NCBI GenBank assembly: GCA_030407315.1 | Contig: JALQPE010000345.1 | Location: 1-64,000 of the forward strand | DNA: 64,000 bases | Source: Asparagopsis taxiformis | Taxonomy: Eukaryota; Rhodophyta; Florideophyceae; Bonnemaisoniales; Bonnemaisoniaceae | Direction: 5' to 3' | Shown: positions 42,556-54,009 of the stretch, in pieces | Position numbering within the stretch: position 1 is the stretch's first letter | Layout: every line of letters begins with the position of its first letter | Translations under genes and position numbers: made by a program | The notes under the pieces: model-generated | Database searches by the model: none | Told to the model about the DNA's origin: nothing | Seen by the model: only the letters and a program-made list of their open reading frames with translations

Positions 42556-45185
42556 TCTCTCATGTCTCTAGTTCTCCTTCATCATTCCAGTCTCCCTTCC
42601 TGTGACGCACTGCGCCTCTGGTGTCACTTCACACGCCCCTCCTGTGCATTAAATGCCTGTCTACCACTTCCATATTCTACTCATACCACCACCTTCATTT
42701 TACCCCATGCCTACCATCCTATCCTTTACCTTCTGTCCTTCAATCCTAGGCTAACCTACTTCATAACCATCGATGTAAAGTGAATATCTAGATTCCTAGC
42801 TACTTGAGAGTATAGTTTATTATAACCGGAAACGGACGGTTTTGTATAGTCAATGTGCTACACAGCACCAGGAGTAGATTTTGCGCATCGATAATCTATG
42901 CTTGATATTGGAGGGACCAGCTTCTTGTAGCCTCGGAAAATGTGCAGGTAGTACCTTTCCAGAGGTCCTGGAGGTGTTCACACCAACTCTAGTCCATTTT
43001 AACGAGTTTGAGTTTCGACCGCCAGCTTGCATTTTCTCACGACAGAGATTCTGAGAATCTCTGTCGTGAGAAAATGCATTTTCCCACCACCATGGTGGTT
43101 GTAATTTTGCGTGCTCCTCTCGCAATACTGAATATTTTAGGCAGTTTAGGCCGGGTGAACAAGACACAGATTGCTCTTCAAAGCCGCCCGAAGCCGTCGA
43201 AACCATCCTTCCACAATGTTCCCGACTTCACAATTCCTATCTCACCCTTCCCAAGGTGAGAGAGGGACCAAGGTACCAGCCGCTTACAGCTGAGGCAGTT
43301 TACCTGGGATGCTTACAGCAAAGTCATCGTTACGATGACTTTACTGTAAGAAAAGAAAACATTACAGTGGGCGAAGGATTTTACCGGGTGAAAAAATCAC
43401 CAAGAATTTTTTACCGGGTAAAAAATCGTGGCTACTGTAAGAAAAGGAAACATTACAGTGGGCGAAGAATTTTTACCGGGTAAAAAATCGTGCCTGCTGT
43501 AATGTTTTCTTTTCTTACAGCAAAGTCATCGCAACGATGACTTTGCTGTCAGCACCCGTGGTAAACGGCCTCAGCTGTAAGCGGTCTTGCTTCACCCTCT
43601 CTCTCATGTATCTTATCCTGCTTTATCCCAGCCTATCCCAACCTCCCTTCCTGTGTCGACTCCGGCGTCACTCCAGCCGACCCTTCGGTGAGTGGAATCC
43701 TTGTCTACCACCGCCATAGTCTACTCATACTATCCCCTTCATGTTGCTGCGTAGCTACCCTCCCATCCTTCCTGATAGTCCTACAATCCTAGGCTTGCCT
43801 GCTTACCAACTATATTAGTATAGAAGACAGCTAGATTCCTAGTAGCACAAATCTATAGTGTGCTAAAAAGGGCAATTTGGTGTGGCCACTGTGCCACATG
43901 GCACCAGGAATAGAATCTGGCCACGGATACTCTATGCTTGCTCTCAGAGAGGACAGCTTCGCCCATGCTCTGAAAACGTGCTGTCAGTACCTTTCCAGAC
44001 GTCGTGGAGGTGCTCACACCAGCTCTAGTTCATTTTAGGGAGGTTGAGTTTCGACAGTCAGAATTTCACTGTTGACAAAATTGTGTTTCAAGTTTTGTGC
44101 ACTCCTGCCGCTGTACCAGGCAGGGTACCCAGCACAGATTAGGTGAGCACGACGCAGAGTGCTCCCCAACGCCGCCAATAGCCGTTCAAACCATCCCTTT
44201 GCCATGTTTTCCGGCTTCACAATTCCTTGCTCACCCTTCCCAAGGTGAGGTAGGGACCAGGCTCCCAGCCGCTTACAGCTGAGGCAGTTTACCAGGGATG
44301 CTTACAGCAAAGTCATCGTTACGATGACTTTGCTGTAAGAAAACGTTTTCATTACAGTGGCCGAAGAACTTTTTACCGGGTAAAGAAACCATGGCTACTG
44401 TAATGATTTGTTTCCTTACAGCAAAGTCATCGTAACGATGAATTTGCTGTAAGCATCCCTAGTAAACTGCTCCATCTGTGAGCCGTTGGTCTCAACCCTC
44501 GCTCTCATGTCTGTTGTCCTCCATCATCTCCACCTCCCTTCGCCCTGCGCACCGCGTCTCTAGTGTCACTCTGCCCGCCCCTTTGGTGCATGAAATACTT
44601 CTCTACCACTGCCATAGTCTTCACATACTACTGCCTCTATACTTCTGCATGCCTACCCTTCCTTCTTCCTCTCCCGTGCTAGGCCCAGAGCATATCCTAC
44701 TTCCTGAAAATCATTGTACAGTGAGGAAGTAGAATACTAAGCAGATCGCTAGAGTACACTGCAAATGTAAGTAGCTATGGTTGGTGTGGTACCCAGCACC
44801 CTACCTCCTTCATGAGTAAGCTTTGGTCGCAGAATTCTGCGACCATAGCGGTTAACCGCTATGCTCGATTTCGGTGAGGAAAGCCCCCCGCATGCTCAGG
44901 AAAACTTCTGATAGTACCTTTCCAGCGGTCTGGGATGTACTCCAGACCTTTTCTAGCTCTTTTCAGCGAGGTCGGATATCGGCCGTCCGAGTCTCTGCCG
45001 TGAGAAAATGGTGGCACAAATTTTGTGCACTCTTGCTGCGATATCATGTATTGCAGCCAGCTCAGACCCGGTTGAGCGTAACGCAGAGTGCTCCCCAGAG
45101 CCGTCAACACCCGTCCAAACCAACCGCTCGCGATGTTCCCGACCTCACACTTCCCTTCCTATCCTTCCCAAGGTGGGAGAGTGAC
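42556..45185. repeat. Three tandem copies of a 0.7-kb block, each followed by a MITE
   Basis: Blocks starting with TCTCATGT at about 42,558, 43,601 and 44,503 share CTCCCTTC, GGTGTCACT-type text, CTACCAC, CATAGTCT and a second half with ACACCAGCTCTAG and CCGTCCAAACC. Each ends near a CCGCTTACAG terminus (43,280; 44,269; 45,197). The larger unit of 0.9-1.0 kb (block plus MITE) was probably duplicated as one. Two copies hold perfect palindromes, for example 43028-43078. Confidence 0.65.
43280..43584. mobile_element. MITE with CCGCTTACAGCTGAGGC ends
   Basis: Both ends show CCGCTTACAGCTGAGGC in inverted orientation followed by GTTTACC. Inside are GCAAAGTCATCG palindromes and repeated TTTTTACCGGGTAAAAA motifs. 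Related, more diverged copies lie at 44,269-44,485 and 45,197-45,563. No coding capacity. Confidence 0.7.
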
Positions 45186-45942
45186 TAAACTCCCAACCGC
45201 TTACAGCAGAAGCAGTCTAGAATAGATGCTTACAGCAAAGTCATCGTTACGATGACTTTGCTGTAAGGAAAGGTCTCCATTACAGTGGCCGAAGAATATT
45301 TTACCGGGTAAAAATTATGGCTGCTGTAATGATTTGTTTCCTTACAGCAAAGTCATCGTAACGATGGCTTTTCTGTAAGGAACCGTTGCCATTACATTGG
45401 CGGCAGAATTTTTACCGGGTAAAAAATTACCAAGAATTTTTATACGGGGTAAGAAAATCGTGACTGTTGTAATGATCTGTTGCCTCACAGCAAAGTCATA
45501 GCTACGATCGCTACCATGACTTTTCTGTCAGCGCTCCGTCGAAACTGCCACTGCTGTAATTACAGAGAATGAGGAAGGCTTAAGCCTTCCTCATTCTCTC
45601 AATTGTTGCAGACGAAGACGACTGCGTCATTACGCTCATCGCCTTCTTGTTCTATTCCAGTACCGCCCGCCATCGTTTCCTCTCTTGCTCATAACGAACT
45701 TAGTATTTTATATCTCCTGCGATACAATACTTCACTCTCCAGCTGGAAGGAATGCATAAAGGCAACTTCTCAAATTGTTTTTCAGCAGATGTGCCGTCTG
45801 AAAGGGAGTTTTCTCGCTCATCAGTGAAAAGTAGTACTTCTTCTCCAGTCGTTCGTTTCCCTGCATTGAATCTCCTATTCTTTTCCCGGGGAGGCTCAGT
45901 CTCATTTTTTTATCAGGCATACCGGGTTCAGAGCATCTTGGG

Positions 45943-46996
45943 TTATCTTTTTCGCTTCTTATCCAACCTGGACTTGTTTTCATCGCTTCCACCAGAACTC
46001 CTGCTTCTTCCCGATTTATCCTCGTCCACTTCAGCATCTTCATTTCCTTCCTTATCCGGGCTAGTGCTGTTAATTTCTGGCGTCCTGATTCGAAGTTTCA
46101 GTATCACAGAGCGGTTCTGCACAACTTCAACATGGTCTCCTTTTCCAGCCGGGTCTATGTCCATGCAATCACTATTGTCCAAGTTGATTTCCACGCTTTG
46201 CGTATCGCTTCTATGTTTCCTTCCCTTAGGACGATCTTCTCTGACAATCCTTCCCGGAGAGTTATCCCTAGCACGACGCTCCTGTTCTTTTTGGAGCACA
46301 GCAAAACGTTTAGCAGGACGTTTCTGTTCTCCGACTCTTGCTGCAGCAAGACAGTCTGCTGCTTCTTTTGAGGTTCTGAGAGGTGCCTCTTCTACCGCTT
46401 CGGCAACAGCAGGATCAACTCTTCAGCCACGACAATTGGAGTGATTTCCTGTTCTTGCTCCACAAGAGCAGAAACTTCCTGTTCTACTTCTGCGACAATA
46501 GATTCTTACTCTTTTCCTTTTTGCCCCAATAACAGCTGCTTGTTATATTTCTCTGGGGGTCATACGACTCCGTTCTCTTTCCTCTTCGGCCTTGGTAAGA
46601 TGAATTGCCTTTGCCCCCGTAGCATATTCCAGTTTGTCATAAAAACTGTTTGTAAACATCCCGTTCTTGGTTCTCATACTTCTTCTGTCTATCACGTCGT
46701 CATGAAAGTCAACAAGGACGAATAAAATGCGCTGTTCAATGCGATGATCAGTATCCCCGACCCCTTTCGAGTTTTCTGCTACCAAATCTGTTCGCACGAA
46801 TTGCTCCATCGTTGCAGACTTCTTCAACCACTTGTGAACGACTTCTGACATTCACTTTGCGAGGATCAACTTGCATTTCAGGCGAACTGTACTGGGAAGT
46901 AGTGATCATTGTCTCGCTAGCTGAGGGAGAATTAATCTTCTCCACTACTTCTCTGCCACTACTTTCAACCCTTATAAAACCTTTCCAGGGTTTCAT
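45943..46996 (-). pseudogene. Broken gene for a charged, partly disordered protein (transposon accessory type)
   Basis: ATG at 46996 opens MKPWKGFIRVESS. After a frame change near 46,850 the text VVHKWLKKSATMEQFVR, FVLVDFHDDVIDRRSM and TKAEEERERSR follows. At least two more changes lead to ERRARDNSPGRIVRED and a Lys/Arg/Glu/Asp-rich end with DKKRKR. The order, a helical domain followed by a charged disordered tail, resembles the accessory protein at 25.2-26.3 kb. By position near the right end of a CACTA element an accessory DNA-binding role is likely. No family recognised. Confidence 0.4.
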
Positions 46997-46999
46997 TCG

Positions 47000-48559
47000 A
47001 TCAGATGAACTGGTTCACCACAATTATTTGTCCTATGTTTATTACTTTCTGCTGAATTATTGTTATTGCTATTTTATCCGGGCTGGACCTACTCAAAATG
47101 GTTTTGCTTGTATCGCATTCCCTCAAGACAAACCTGTCAAAGACGTATCCATTTCCGTTTATTACGCAGTGATGCTCTAAAAACTAATACTGAATCTGAT
47201 TTTCTCATACATGTCGTTCCTACTCGTATACTATACTATATTCTCGGCCCTATTCACAATGTGAAAACACGATCTCTCGTTTAATCGTACTCGGTGTGAT
47301 ATCTTAAATTAGCATACATTTATTTATTAAAATGCAGATTCACTGCTCGCTTGCAACATGAAAATCATAAATTTTTTTCCACACCGCTTTTTCCTAACCG
47401 CCACCATCTACGTGGCCCACTTTGACTGCCTGCCAAGTGTGCTCGGAGCATACAATGACGTCATCGATATATACCATCCACATCATCACTGTAAGCGCGG
47501 ACTCCTCGTCCAGGAAAGTGCGCCATTTTTCTTACTCTTCACCTCCCCCTTTCCTGTATGCCCCATATGCTAGTGTTTTTCCTATATTTCTGTAGTGATG
47601 ACGTCATTCTAGACCATAAAAGGCGGTCGAAGATACGATCATGTGCGCCTCTTCTGCCAGATCATGTGCTTCCAAGCATAATTCGCACTCTAGCCATCGT
47701 TTTACTGGGCCTCCCATCCCACCGCTCTGTTTCAAAATTATCCCTCTATTGTTCTCCTACACTTCTTTTCCGCCCGTAGAGTACTACTTAAACGACAGAT
47801 TCTGGAAATCCCTGTTTCCATCTCCATATCCGTCGGAAAACGAAGCAACAAAAATTACGGTCTGGAAGCGGTATAGATGGTACGTCACCAAATTTCACGC
47901 CACTAACCCAGTATTCTATTCGTTTTCTCAGGTTTCCAGTCGGTGAGTTTTCCACTTCTCCTTTCATTTCTCTTTCTCTCTTACCACTTCTCCAATTATT
48001 TTCTGCTCTGCCTGTGAGTACATATTTCGATTTGGGATGCAATGGTATTTGTTAAGGTACGTTATTCTCCTGGTAACCAACAGTTTTCCTCTCCAATTCA
48101 ACGTCACTAACTTGTTTCCTTTCACTACATCATTTTTTGCTTCTTCTCTTCATTTCCTAGCTTATTCATGCTGCTCAATCAGTTGATAGATTTGTAGACT
48201 TTTCTAGTAGTTTTAGTTTTACTCGTCAGAATAGTGTTAGTTGTAGTAGAAGTAGTTTTAACATAGGGATAGTTTACTCTCAATGTAGCCTGCGCAAATA
48301 AACAAACCCAGAGTGAAGCTTCCCATATTGCACCCTCTTAGATTTCTACCTATCCTACCGCTTGTACCTCTCTCTAGCTCATAGTCACTACGAAACAAAA
48401 GATCCTAGCCGTACAATTGTGTCCATTCCCACGTAGATACCGTCCATGCCCCATCCTCATAGCACTAGAACTGCCTCCTTCTACCCCAAAAAGATGCCCA
48501 CGACAGCATGACGCTCCATCTCATCCACCACTCCCAGACACCGAATTTTACTATATCAG
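47000..48559. other. No gene recognised
   Basis: Several open frames of 60-100 codons, none with convincing composition or motifs. Low-complexity pyrimidine-rich stretches. It may be promoter or filler DNA of the 14.7-kb element. Confidence 0.45.
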
Positions 48560-49150
48560 GACACTACTTTTACTGTCTCCAGATGCTGCCCAGGGCAGCA
48601 CAAAGTACTGTCTCCAAGTGCTGCCCAGGGCAGTGAAAATCAATGTCTCCAGGTACTGCCCAGGACAGTGAAAATCACTGTCTCCAGGTACTGCCCAGGA
48701 CAGTGAAAATCACTGTCTCCAGGTACTGCCCAGGACAGTGAAAATTACTGTCTCCAGGTGCTGCCTGCAGCAGGGCCGCGCACTGTCCGCTCATCCTATC
48801 TGAGACAGTGCACCATGTTGGTTTCATCTGTTGTCCCAGGCAGCGTATTTCACTATCCGGCCATGTTGCCTTGGCCAATACAAAACACTATCCGCCAACA
48901 CTGCCCAGTACAGCAAATTACATCATATCCAACTATTGAATAAATCATTAATTTTTACTGTCTCCATTCACTGCCTCAGACAGTACTGTGAGACAGTGTT
49001 TTTTACTGTCTGCAGACAGTGTTCCGTACTGTCTGCCAGACAGTGCAAATCACTGTCTCCAAGTGTGGCATTAATTTTCATTTGCCGCATAGTGATTTTT
49101 ACTGTCTCAGACAGTAAAAATCACTGTCTCGCAGTACTGTCTGAGGCCCC
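48560..49150. repeat. Right subterminal repeat array of the 14.7-kb element
   Basis: About fifteen ACTGTCTCCAGG, GCCCAGGACAGTG and AAAATCACTGTC copies. The central part (48,640-48,760) is a 48-bp tandem repeat containing CAGGTACTGCCCAGGACAGT. The inner face carries ACAGTAAAAATCACTGTC palindromes like those at the left end. Confidence 0.8.
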
Positions 49151-49168
49151 CTTTTCAACACCGTAGTG

Positions 49169-49750
49169 AACACCATGTCGACATGGTGATAGTCTTTGGC
49201 TGCGAGCATGCCGCGTATGCCGTCCTCCGTGAAGAGGCCGTTCAAATTGGTGCCCTTCTCACCCTTGGAGAAGTCGACATGAAGACCGGTGATGTAGTAG
49301 TCGCGTTCGATAGCGGACAGAATGCTGTTTGCGCCGGCGAGGATGGATTTTTTCACCTTCTTGAAGGTGCGAGGTGTCCCGGAACGGGAGGCAGTGGTGG
49401 TGGTGAGGTCTGGGGAGCTGAGGCGGTGGACAATGCACTGTTTGATGAGCTTTGAGATGCCGAGGTGGAGATTGTGCAGAGGCTCGAAGGAGAAAATGTT
49501 GTAGGGGTCTAGGGGACCGTTGGTGGGTAAAAGAGCGGTCGATTCGAGGACAGAGTGTTGTTCGAGGAGGGAGAGAGCTTCGAGCGGAGCAGTTGTATGC
49601 TCCTGAGCGCTCTCTTGGCGTGCAGAGCGTGTATCATCGAGGGAGCGGGGCTGGTGTGGCGCGGTGGATTCAAGTTGAGTGGCGGGGATGTAGCAGCGGT
49701 GGCAGGGATGTGTGGTGGTAGTGCTGTTGCGAGTGCATGACAGCTCTTTG
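49169..49750 (-). pseudogene. Outer CACTA/Plavaka-type transposase, segment 2
   Basis: In the correct frame: ELSCTRNSTTTTHPCHRCY (Cys/His cluster), DPYNIFSFEPLHNLHLGISK (the DPLHxxxLGxxK-type motif frequent in this superfamily) and RDYYITGLHVDFSKG, ending DYHHVDMV at the insertion. Joined to segment 1 across the solo LTR the text reads FPEAKELSCTRN. No stops in this frame over the 582 bp. Confidence 0.75.
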
Positions 49751-50755
49751 TGTAGGACTTATTTCTCACTGCGAAGCGATAGAATTCTCCGGAAACGGAG
49801 TAGCGCAAGCGACAACGAGGAAAGCCCCGATCCAGCGAGTACGCTGTAGAAATTATCTCCAATCGGCGGTGATCAGCCGGATTCCGAAAGGAGGAAAATG
49901 AGTAATACTCGAGGATCGAGTCCTGCAACGGCCTTCGACTAAGAAATCGGTAGAGTGGTAGAGCGGTTCTTCCACGAGATTCCTCCGACAAGGAGTATTT
50001 CGGTCTGCCGTCCCCAACCTACTTAAAGGTTAGCTGGGCTCGCGAATCCTCCGAACGGAGTATCTCCTTGTGCGAGTCGGACCGGATGGGGTGCGCGACT
50101 GCCAGCACCGGATCTGGTCTTACTACCTCGCGGTAGGAGTCTCCTGCACAGCCGTGACTCGGCGTCACGGCGCGTCGCGGTGTGTTGTGCGGTTCACGCG
50201 CGACGGAACACGATTGGGAATCGTAGATCTACTCTCGCGAGAGAGGTTGCGCGCTGAAGAGCGGTTGTAAGGCGCTTTCCAGGCGAATAGGACGTAGTCC
50301 ACAATAGTGCTGACTTTATTGTATCCGTTGCGGTGAGTCACCGTACTAAATACGTTAAAGTCGGATCTCGGTTGGCCAGAACCGATGGTCCTGGCCAACC
50401 AGTGGGGTGGACCTTGTGGTCCCTACAAATTCCCCACCACACTGACACTTTTCGTGTACTTCTACTACAGTAAACTAATATTGACACTATAGCTAACAGT
50501 GTCGCTACTAGTGTAAAATGACGTGTACGCGCGCCGGCGTACACGTGTGGAAAGGCTCGCGTCCCTGCTGTCGCCCCGCGCTACTACACGTGTCCGTGAA
50601 TTCAAGTAACGATGCGCCCGTTACCTTTGTTCCTGACCCTTCAGCCACGCCCATACGCACTCGCGACCGCTCAGCGATCCACCCCCCAGCTCCTTAGCTG
50701 TTTTTGATGCAATTAATTTGCATGCACGCCCCCTGCAGAAGCGCAGTGTCCCACA
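49751..50755. mobile_element. Solo LTR, 1,005 bp
   Basis: Begins TGTAGGACTTATTTC and ends GTGTCCCACA (TG...CA borders), flanked by the 5-bp duplication CTTTG at 49746-49750 and 50756-50760. It lies inside the transposase gene, and removing it with one CTTTG keeps the frame. No internal retrotransposon sequence remains. It differs from the 655-677-bp LTR family at 52.6, 56.8 and 58.8 kb. Orientation not determined. Confidence 0.85.
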
Positions 50756-51893
50756 CTTTGGCCTCTGGAAAGTCGCAGCAATAATTGGCTAGGATGGGAA
50801 AGCATTGGCGGGCATTTGCAGTGGAGTCTGTGCAGGGGAACCCGGAAGAGAACGCGGTGGATAGAGACGAAAACACTTTTTCGAGTGCTTTATGAAGAAT
50901 ATCAATTTTGCGAGCGCGACTAGCAGAACTAGAGGTTGTCGGCATTTCATCACCGAACAAGGCGTTGGAAGAAGGGTTAACAATGTACGGAAGATACCCG
51001 ACGATGGTGAGGCCGGTACGGATGCAGTGGCGACGGAGGGGGGCGGAGAAGTTGAGCAGTGTGACGTGTATGGGGTATGCGACGATTGCGGAGCTCTTGA
51101 GGCTTGTGCTGCTCTTGTCGGAGTACACTTGGAGGAGGCCGGCAAAGGAGGAAGGTGTGGGATCAGTTTCCTCTGCCCATACGACCTGTGGATCTTCCGA
51201 GAGCTGCACGCGCTGTCTAGTAACCTGGTGCAGCGTTTTCGCGAATTCTGTGTGTAGGGGATGAGAAAATATTGCGGTGCCGTCTGGGGCGGTCTGTGGG
51301 GAGGGGTGGAAGAGAGTATTTTGGTCGTTAGCCAGTGCTAACTGCCTGCGGAGCATGTTGACTGGGTCGCGGAGGTACAGCTGTGCCGAGTACTTACCAG
51401 TTTTGTCTGGAATGATGTGGCTCTTGTAACCTTCGGTGCGGAAATGTGTTTCGACCATGGAAGCGGTAACGTGGCGACATTCTTCTACGGTGCGAACGGT
51501 GCTGTTGAACTTTTCTAGGGAGAATGCGTGGTCTTGTACGATGGTGATGACTTCGCTCACGCGGCCAGCGCCGGCCTTGTACTCGAGGGTTGTGAGACTG
51601 GCGGCGAGGGATTGCACGAGGAGGTCTGCGCGGGAGGGGGTTGAGGTTGGTGGCAGTGGAGCGTCACAGGGTGAGTCGCTGGAGGAAGCACGACCAGATT
51701 CTGGGTCTGGGGAGCTGGGTTGCGGGGAATCATGGTCGCCGTTTCGAGCAGGCTCATGGGTGACGGCAGGGACACGAGCGTTGTTGAAATGTTGGGGAGA
51801 GGGGTTGAAACGGTAGCGACACGTTCGCTCATGCAGCGCGAGCGCATAAGCATCTACGCAGTAGTAGAAACACCCTTCATACTTGCATTCCAT
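50756..51893 (-). pseudogene. Outer CACTA/Plavaka-type transposase, segment 1 (N-terminus)
   Basis: ATG at 51893. Zinc-finger-like start CKYEGCFYYCVDAYALALHE, then a Pro/Ser-rich stretch, then VVWAEETDP and LLQVYSDKSSTSLKSSAIVA, YPIHVTLLNF, TGLTIVGYLP. The YSDKT...P-hh--N--...R...GYLP pattern is that of Plavaka/KDZ-like transposases of the CACTA superfamily. It ends at ANYCCDFPEAK at the solo LTR. The protein would bind transposon ends and cut and join DNA in the nucleus. The frame is intact; only the insertions and one frameshift in segment 4 break the gene. Confidence 0.75.
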
Positions 51894-52480
51894 GTCGAGT
51901 TTTGACGCAAAAGGGAGGATTGCGAGCTGAACAGGGGAGACTGTGCCGTCCAGATGCGACCAATTTTATTTTTGTGGTGCTTTCGAGACTTGGAATGTAA
52001 CGTGTTCGTTCGTAGTTTTGTGGGTAGTAGTTTTGTGCTCACTCCAGCTGACATCCCAACGGTGGAATTTAACCGAGAGTTCAATCATTTCCAACTGTTA
52101 CATCACATTGCGTGCTGGCAACGTGTGCATGGAAGGACGAACGACTGCCCTGGGAGATGAATTTTCAATTAATTCATTAGTAATAATAAACTTTTTTATT
52201 TCCAAACTTCGTGGAATCTGAATGTGCTTTACAGCGGATATGCCACGGATCATGTAAGGAAAGCAAATGGATTCTCATATATATGATTATATGTTTATAT
52301 TTGTTGTTCTCGATCCGGATCTCATTGTTCGGGGAATCAGAGACCATGGCTTGGGCCATACTCAATCTCACTGCCGGCGATGATTTCGAGTATGCACAGC
52401 AAGACTTAAGCGGACGCTGAAAGCTGTCCGGTCGACGCCGCAGGCTTCACTCCGCCCTCATCACCGACTGAGATTCTTTG
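51894..52480. other. Upstream region of the transposase, no gene seen
   Basis: It should hold the promoter and right terminus of the outer transposon, but I found no sequence matching the AAACCAG repeats of the left side and no TIR. AT-rich around 52,160-52,310. The right end may have been lost. Confidence 0.4.
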
Positions 52481-52501
52481 ACCGCCTTTGCTTTGTTTAG
52501 T

Positions 52502-52575
52502 GTAGAGGATGGAAAGAAGGTACGTGCGCGAATCTTGATCAAGATTCGCGCACGTACCTTCTTTCCATCCTCTAC
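52502..52575. repeat. Perfect 74-bp palindrome without spacer
   Basis: Arms of 37 bp starting GTAGAGGATGGAAAGAAGG are exact mirror images meeting at TTGATCAA. The left arm includes the AGGATGGA-donor text of the tandem unit, so the right arm is an inverted copy of it. Confidence 0.9.
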
Positions 52576-52647
52576 CCTCAAGGGTATGCATTGAGGGAAG
52601 CGTGGGTTTTGAGTCTGACTATTTCCGTTGATGCGATATTTTTCATT

Positions 52648-53304
52648 TGTAGTATACGTGGCAATTCCGAAATTGCAAATAATTACGATTCCCGCGGAAT
52701 TCGAATTTCGGCGGACCCGAGCGATAACAGCAATGCACGAACATTGCTGGCGTGTGCGCGCGCGCAACCGGCACACGTGTGCAACGAACGTACTGGCAAC
52801 GGCCACCGGACCAACGGGTCCCTACGTGCGACCCACAAGGTCCTTTCCCATTCGGGTACGTTACGAGCAGTTTTTACACTTTAAAGCGATGCCATCGTGG
52901 CTAAATAGGTATTGGCATCGTGCCGGGAGGGAAAGGGGACAATTATCGAACGAGCAACTGCTCTAGTCTACGACTGACTTCTACGTTTTACGTTTACGTT
53001 TTCGCCTAACGAGGCTTCGTTTCCGTCGAGCTGCGTACTCCCTACCCATCGCCACACGTGAGGCTGATCGCGTGTAGTGCCTACGGGCTTGGTTGAGAGC
53101 GCCTCCGGTGACGTGCCACCTCGTTCGTTATCGTAATCCTCGCGTGGATTGTTGCGTCGTGACGCTCGTGTCTACTCGCTAACTACTCTACCTTCTACCG
53201 TTCTAACAATACAGTCAAACACCAGCGGGTGGCACTGTTCGTTTGGTTTCGTAAGGACAGCTTGTCCGTGGCTCGTACCAGCTACTCTAGAACCAACTAC
53301 CACA
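52648..53304 (+). mobile_element. Solo LTR of the gypsy family, 657 bp
   Basis: Starts TGTAGTATACGTGGC and ends CTACCACA, flanked by TCATT at 52643-52647 and 53305-53309. Highly similar along its length to the 5' LTR at 58835-59489. No internal sequence is left, so it is a product of LTR-LTR recombination. Confidence 0.9.
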
Positions 53305-54009
53305 TCATTGGAAGCCTGTTGACTCATGGCGTGTATTGAGCGGAGGATGGAAGAGGTACGTGAAGTTTTGAAAGTATGCTGCCAGGGAAGGTTGGTTTTG
53401 AGTCTGACTGTTGTGTTTGATTCCGATGTTGTGTAGATGATGCAGGAATGTTGATGACGGAAGATAAGTTTCATTGAGCGCTAGGATTTGTTTTGCGAAG
53501 ATATAGATTGCTGACTTTGATTATTCATTGCAAGGTTTTTGGATCATGGTTTGTATTGTGTGTAGGATGGATGAGAGGTAAGTAAGGGGGTTTCTAGGAT
53601 ATCTGTCGTGGTAAGCGTTGCTTTTGAATCTGACTGTTGAGGTTGATGTTTTTTATGTGATGCAGGAGTGGTGAAGCAGGAACGGCAGGACTGAAGGAGA
53701 ATGAAGAAGGGATCTAGGAAGATTGGGAATGAAGCTGTGAGGTGTTTCTGGTATGTGTATATTTTCGGGCATACGATAGAAGTGAGAGTGGGTTTCAAGT
53801 GGTGTAAGATTTTGCTGACCATGTTCGTGTTTGATGTCTTGATGATTTAATGGGCTGGGGTGGTGTCGAGGAAAGCGGGATGGAATTGGGAAGGAGCGGA
53901 TCTTTTGTAATATAGGTCGTGAGGGTTCTTGAAGTATGTGCGGATGGTGGTGCATGGCGTTCGGATGGTAGGGAGAACGCGATATTGAGGGAGATGGGTG
54001 ATCGACGAT

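Larger units (their letters stand above)
34499..49168. mobile_element. 14,670-bp CACTA transposon carrying an NB-ARC gene
   Basis: Starts CACTACGGTGTTG (34499-34511) and ends CAACACCGTAGTG (49156-49168), an exact 13-bp inverted repeat beginning with the CACTA signature. Flanked by AA at 34497-34498 and 49169-49170. Both ends are followed inward by dense copies of ACAGT/ACTGTC motifs. Deleting it with one AA restores the transposase frame (ATG GTG TTC CCT). No transposase was found inside, so it seems non-autonomous. Contents: NB-ARC gene (+), a WD40-like remnant, satellite-like repeats with nested MITEs, and a broken charged-protein gene (-). The 2-bp duplication is shorter than the 3 bp usual for plant CACTA elements. 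Confidence 0.9.
52480..53670 (+). repeat. Three diverged tandem units with intron-like borders
   Basis: Units around 52,490-52,640, 53,320-53,440 and 53,556-53,670 share AGGATGGA, then a GT-type donor (GGTACGTG, GGTAAGTA), TTTTGAGTCTGACT, and in the last two a TGTAG or TGATGCAG acceptor about 100 bp later. Unit 1 carries an inserted inverted duplication and is cut by a solo LTR. This may be a repeated exon-intron pair of an unidentified gene. Confidence 0.5.

Noticed and set aside
49751..50755. Second exon or regulatory gap of the transposase
   Set aside because: It starts TG, ends CA and has a perfect 5-bp duplication CTTTG, so it is a solo LTR.
20064..51893. Introns explaining the gaps in the transposase
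   Set aside because: The three gaps have TIRs or TG...CA borders and target duplications, contain other genes, and are 1-14.7 kb long in an intron-poor context.
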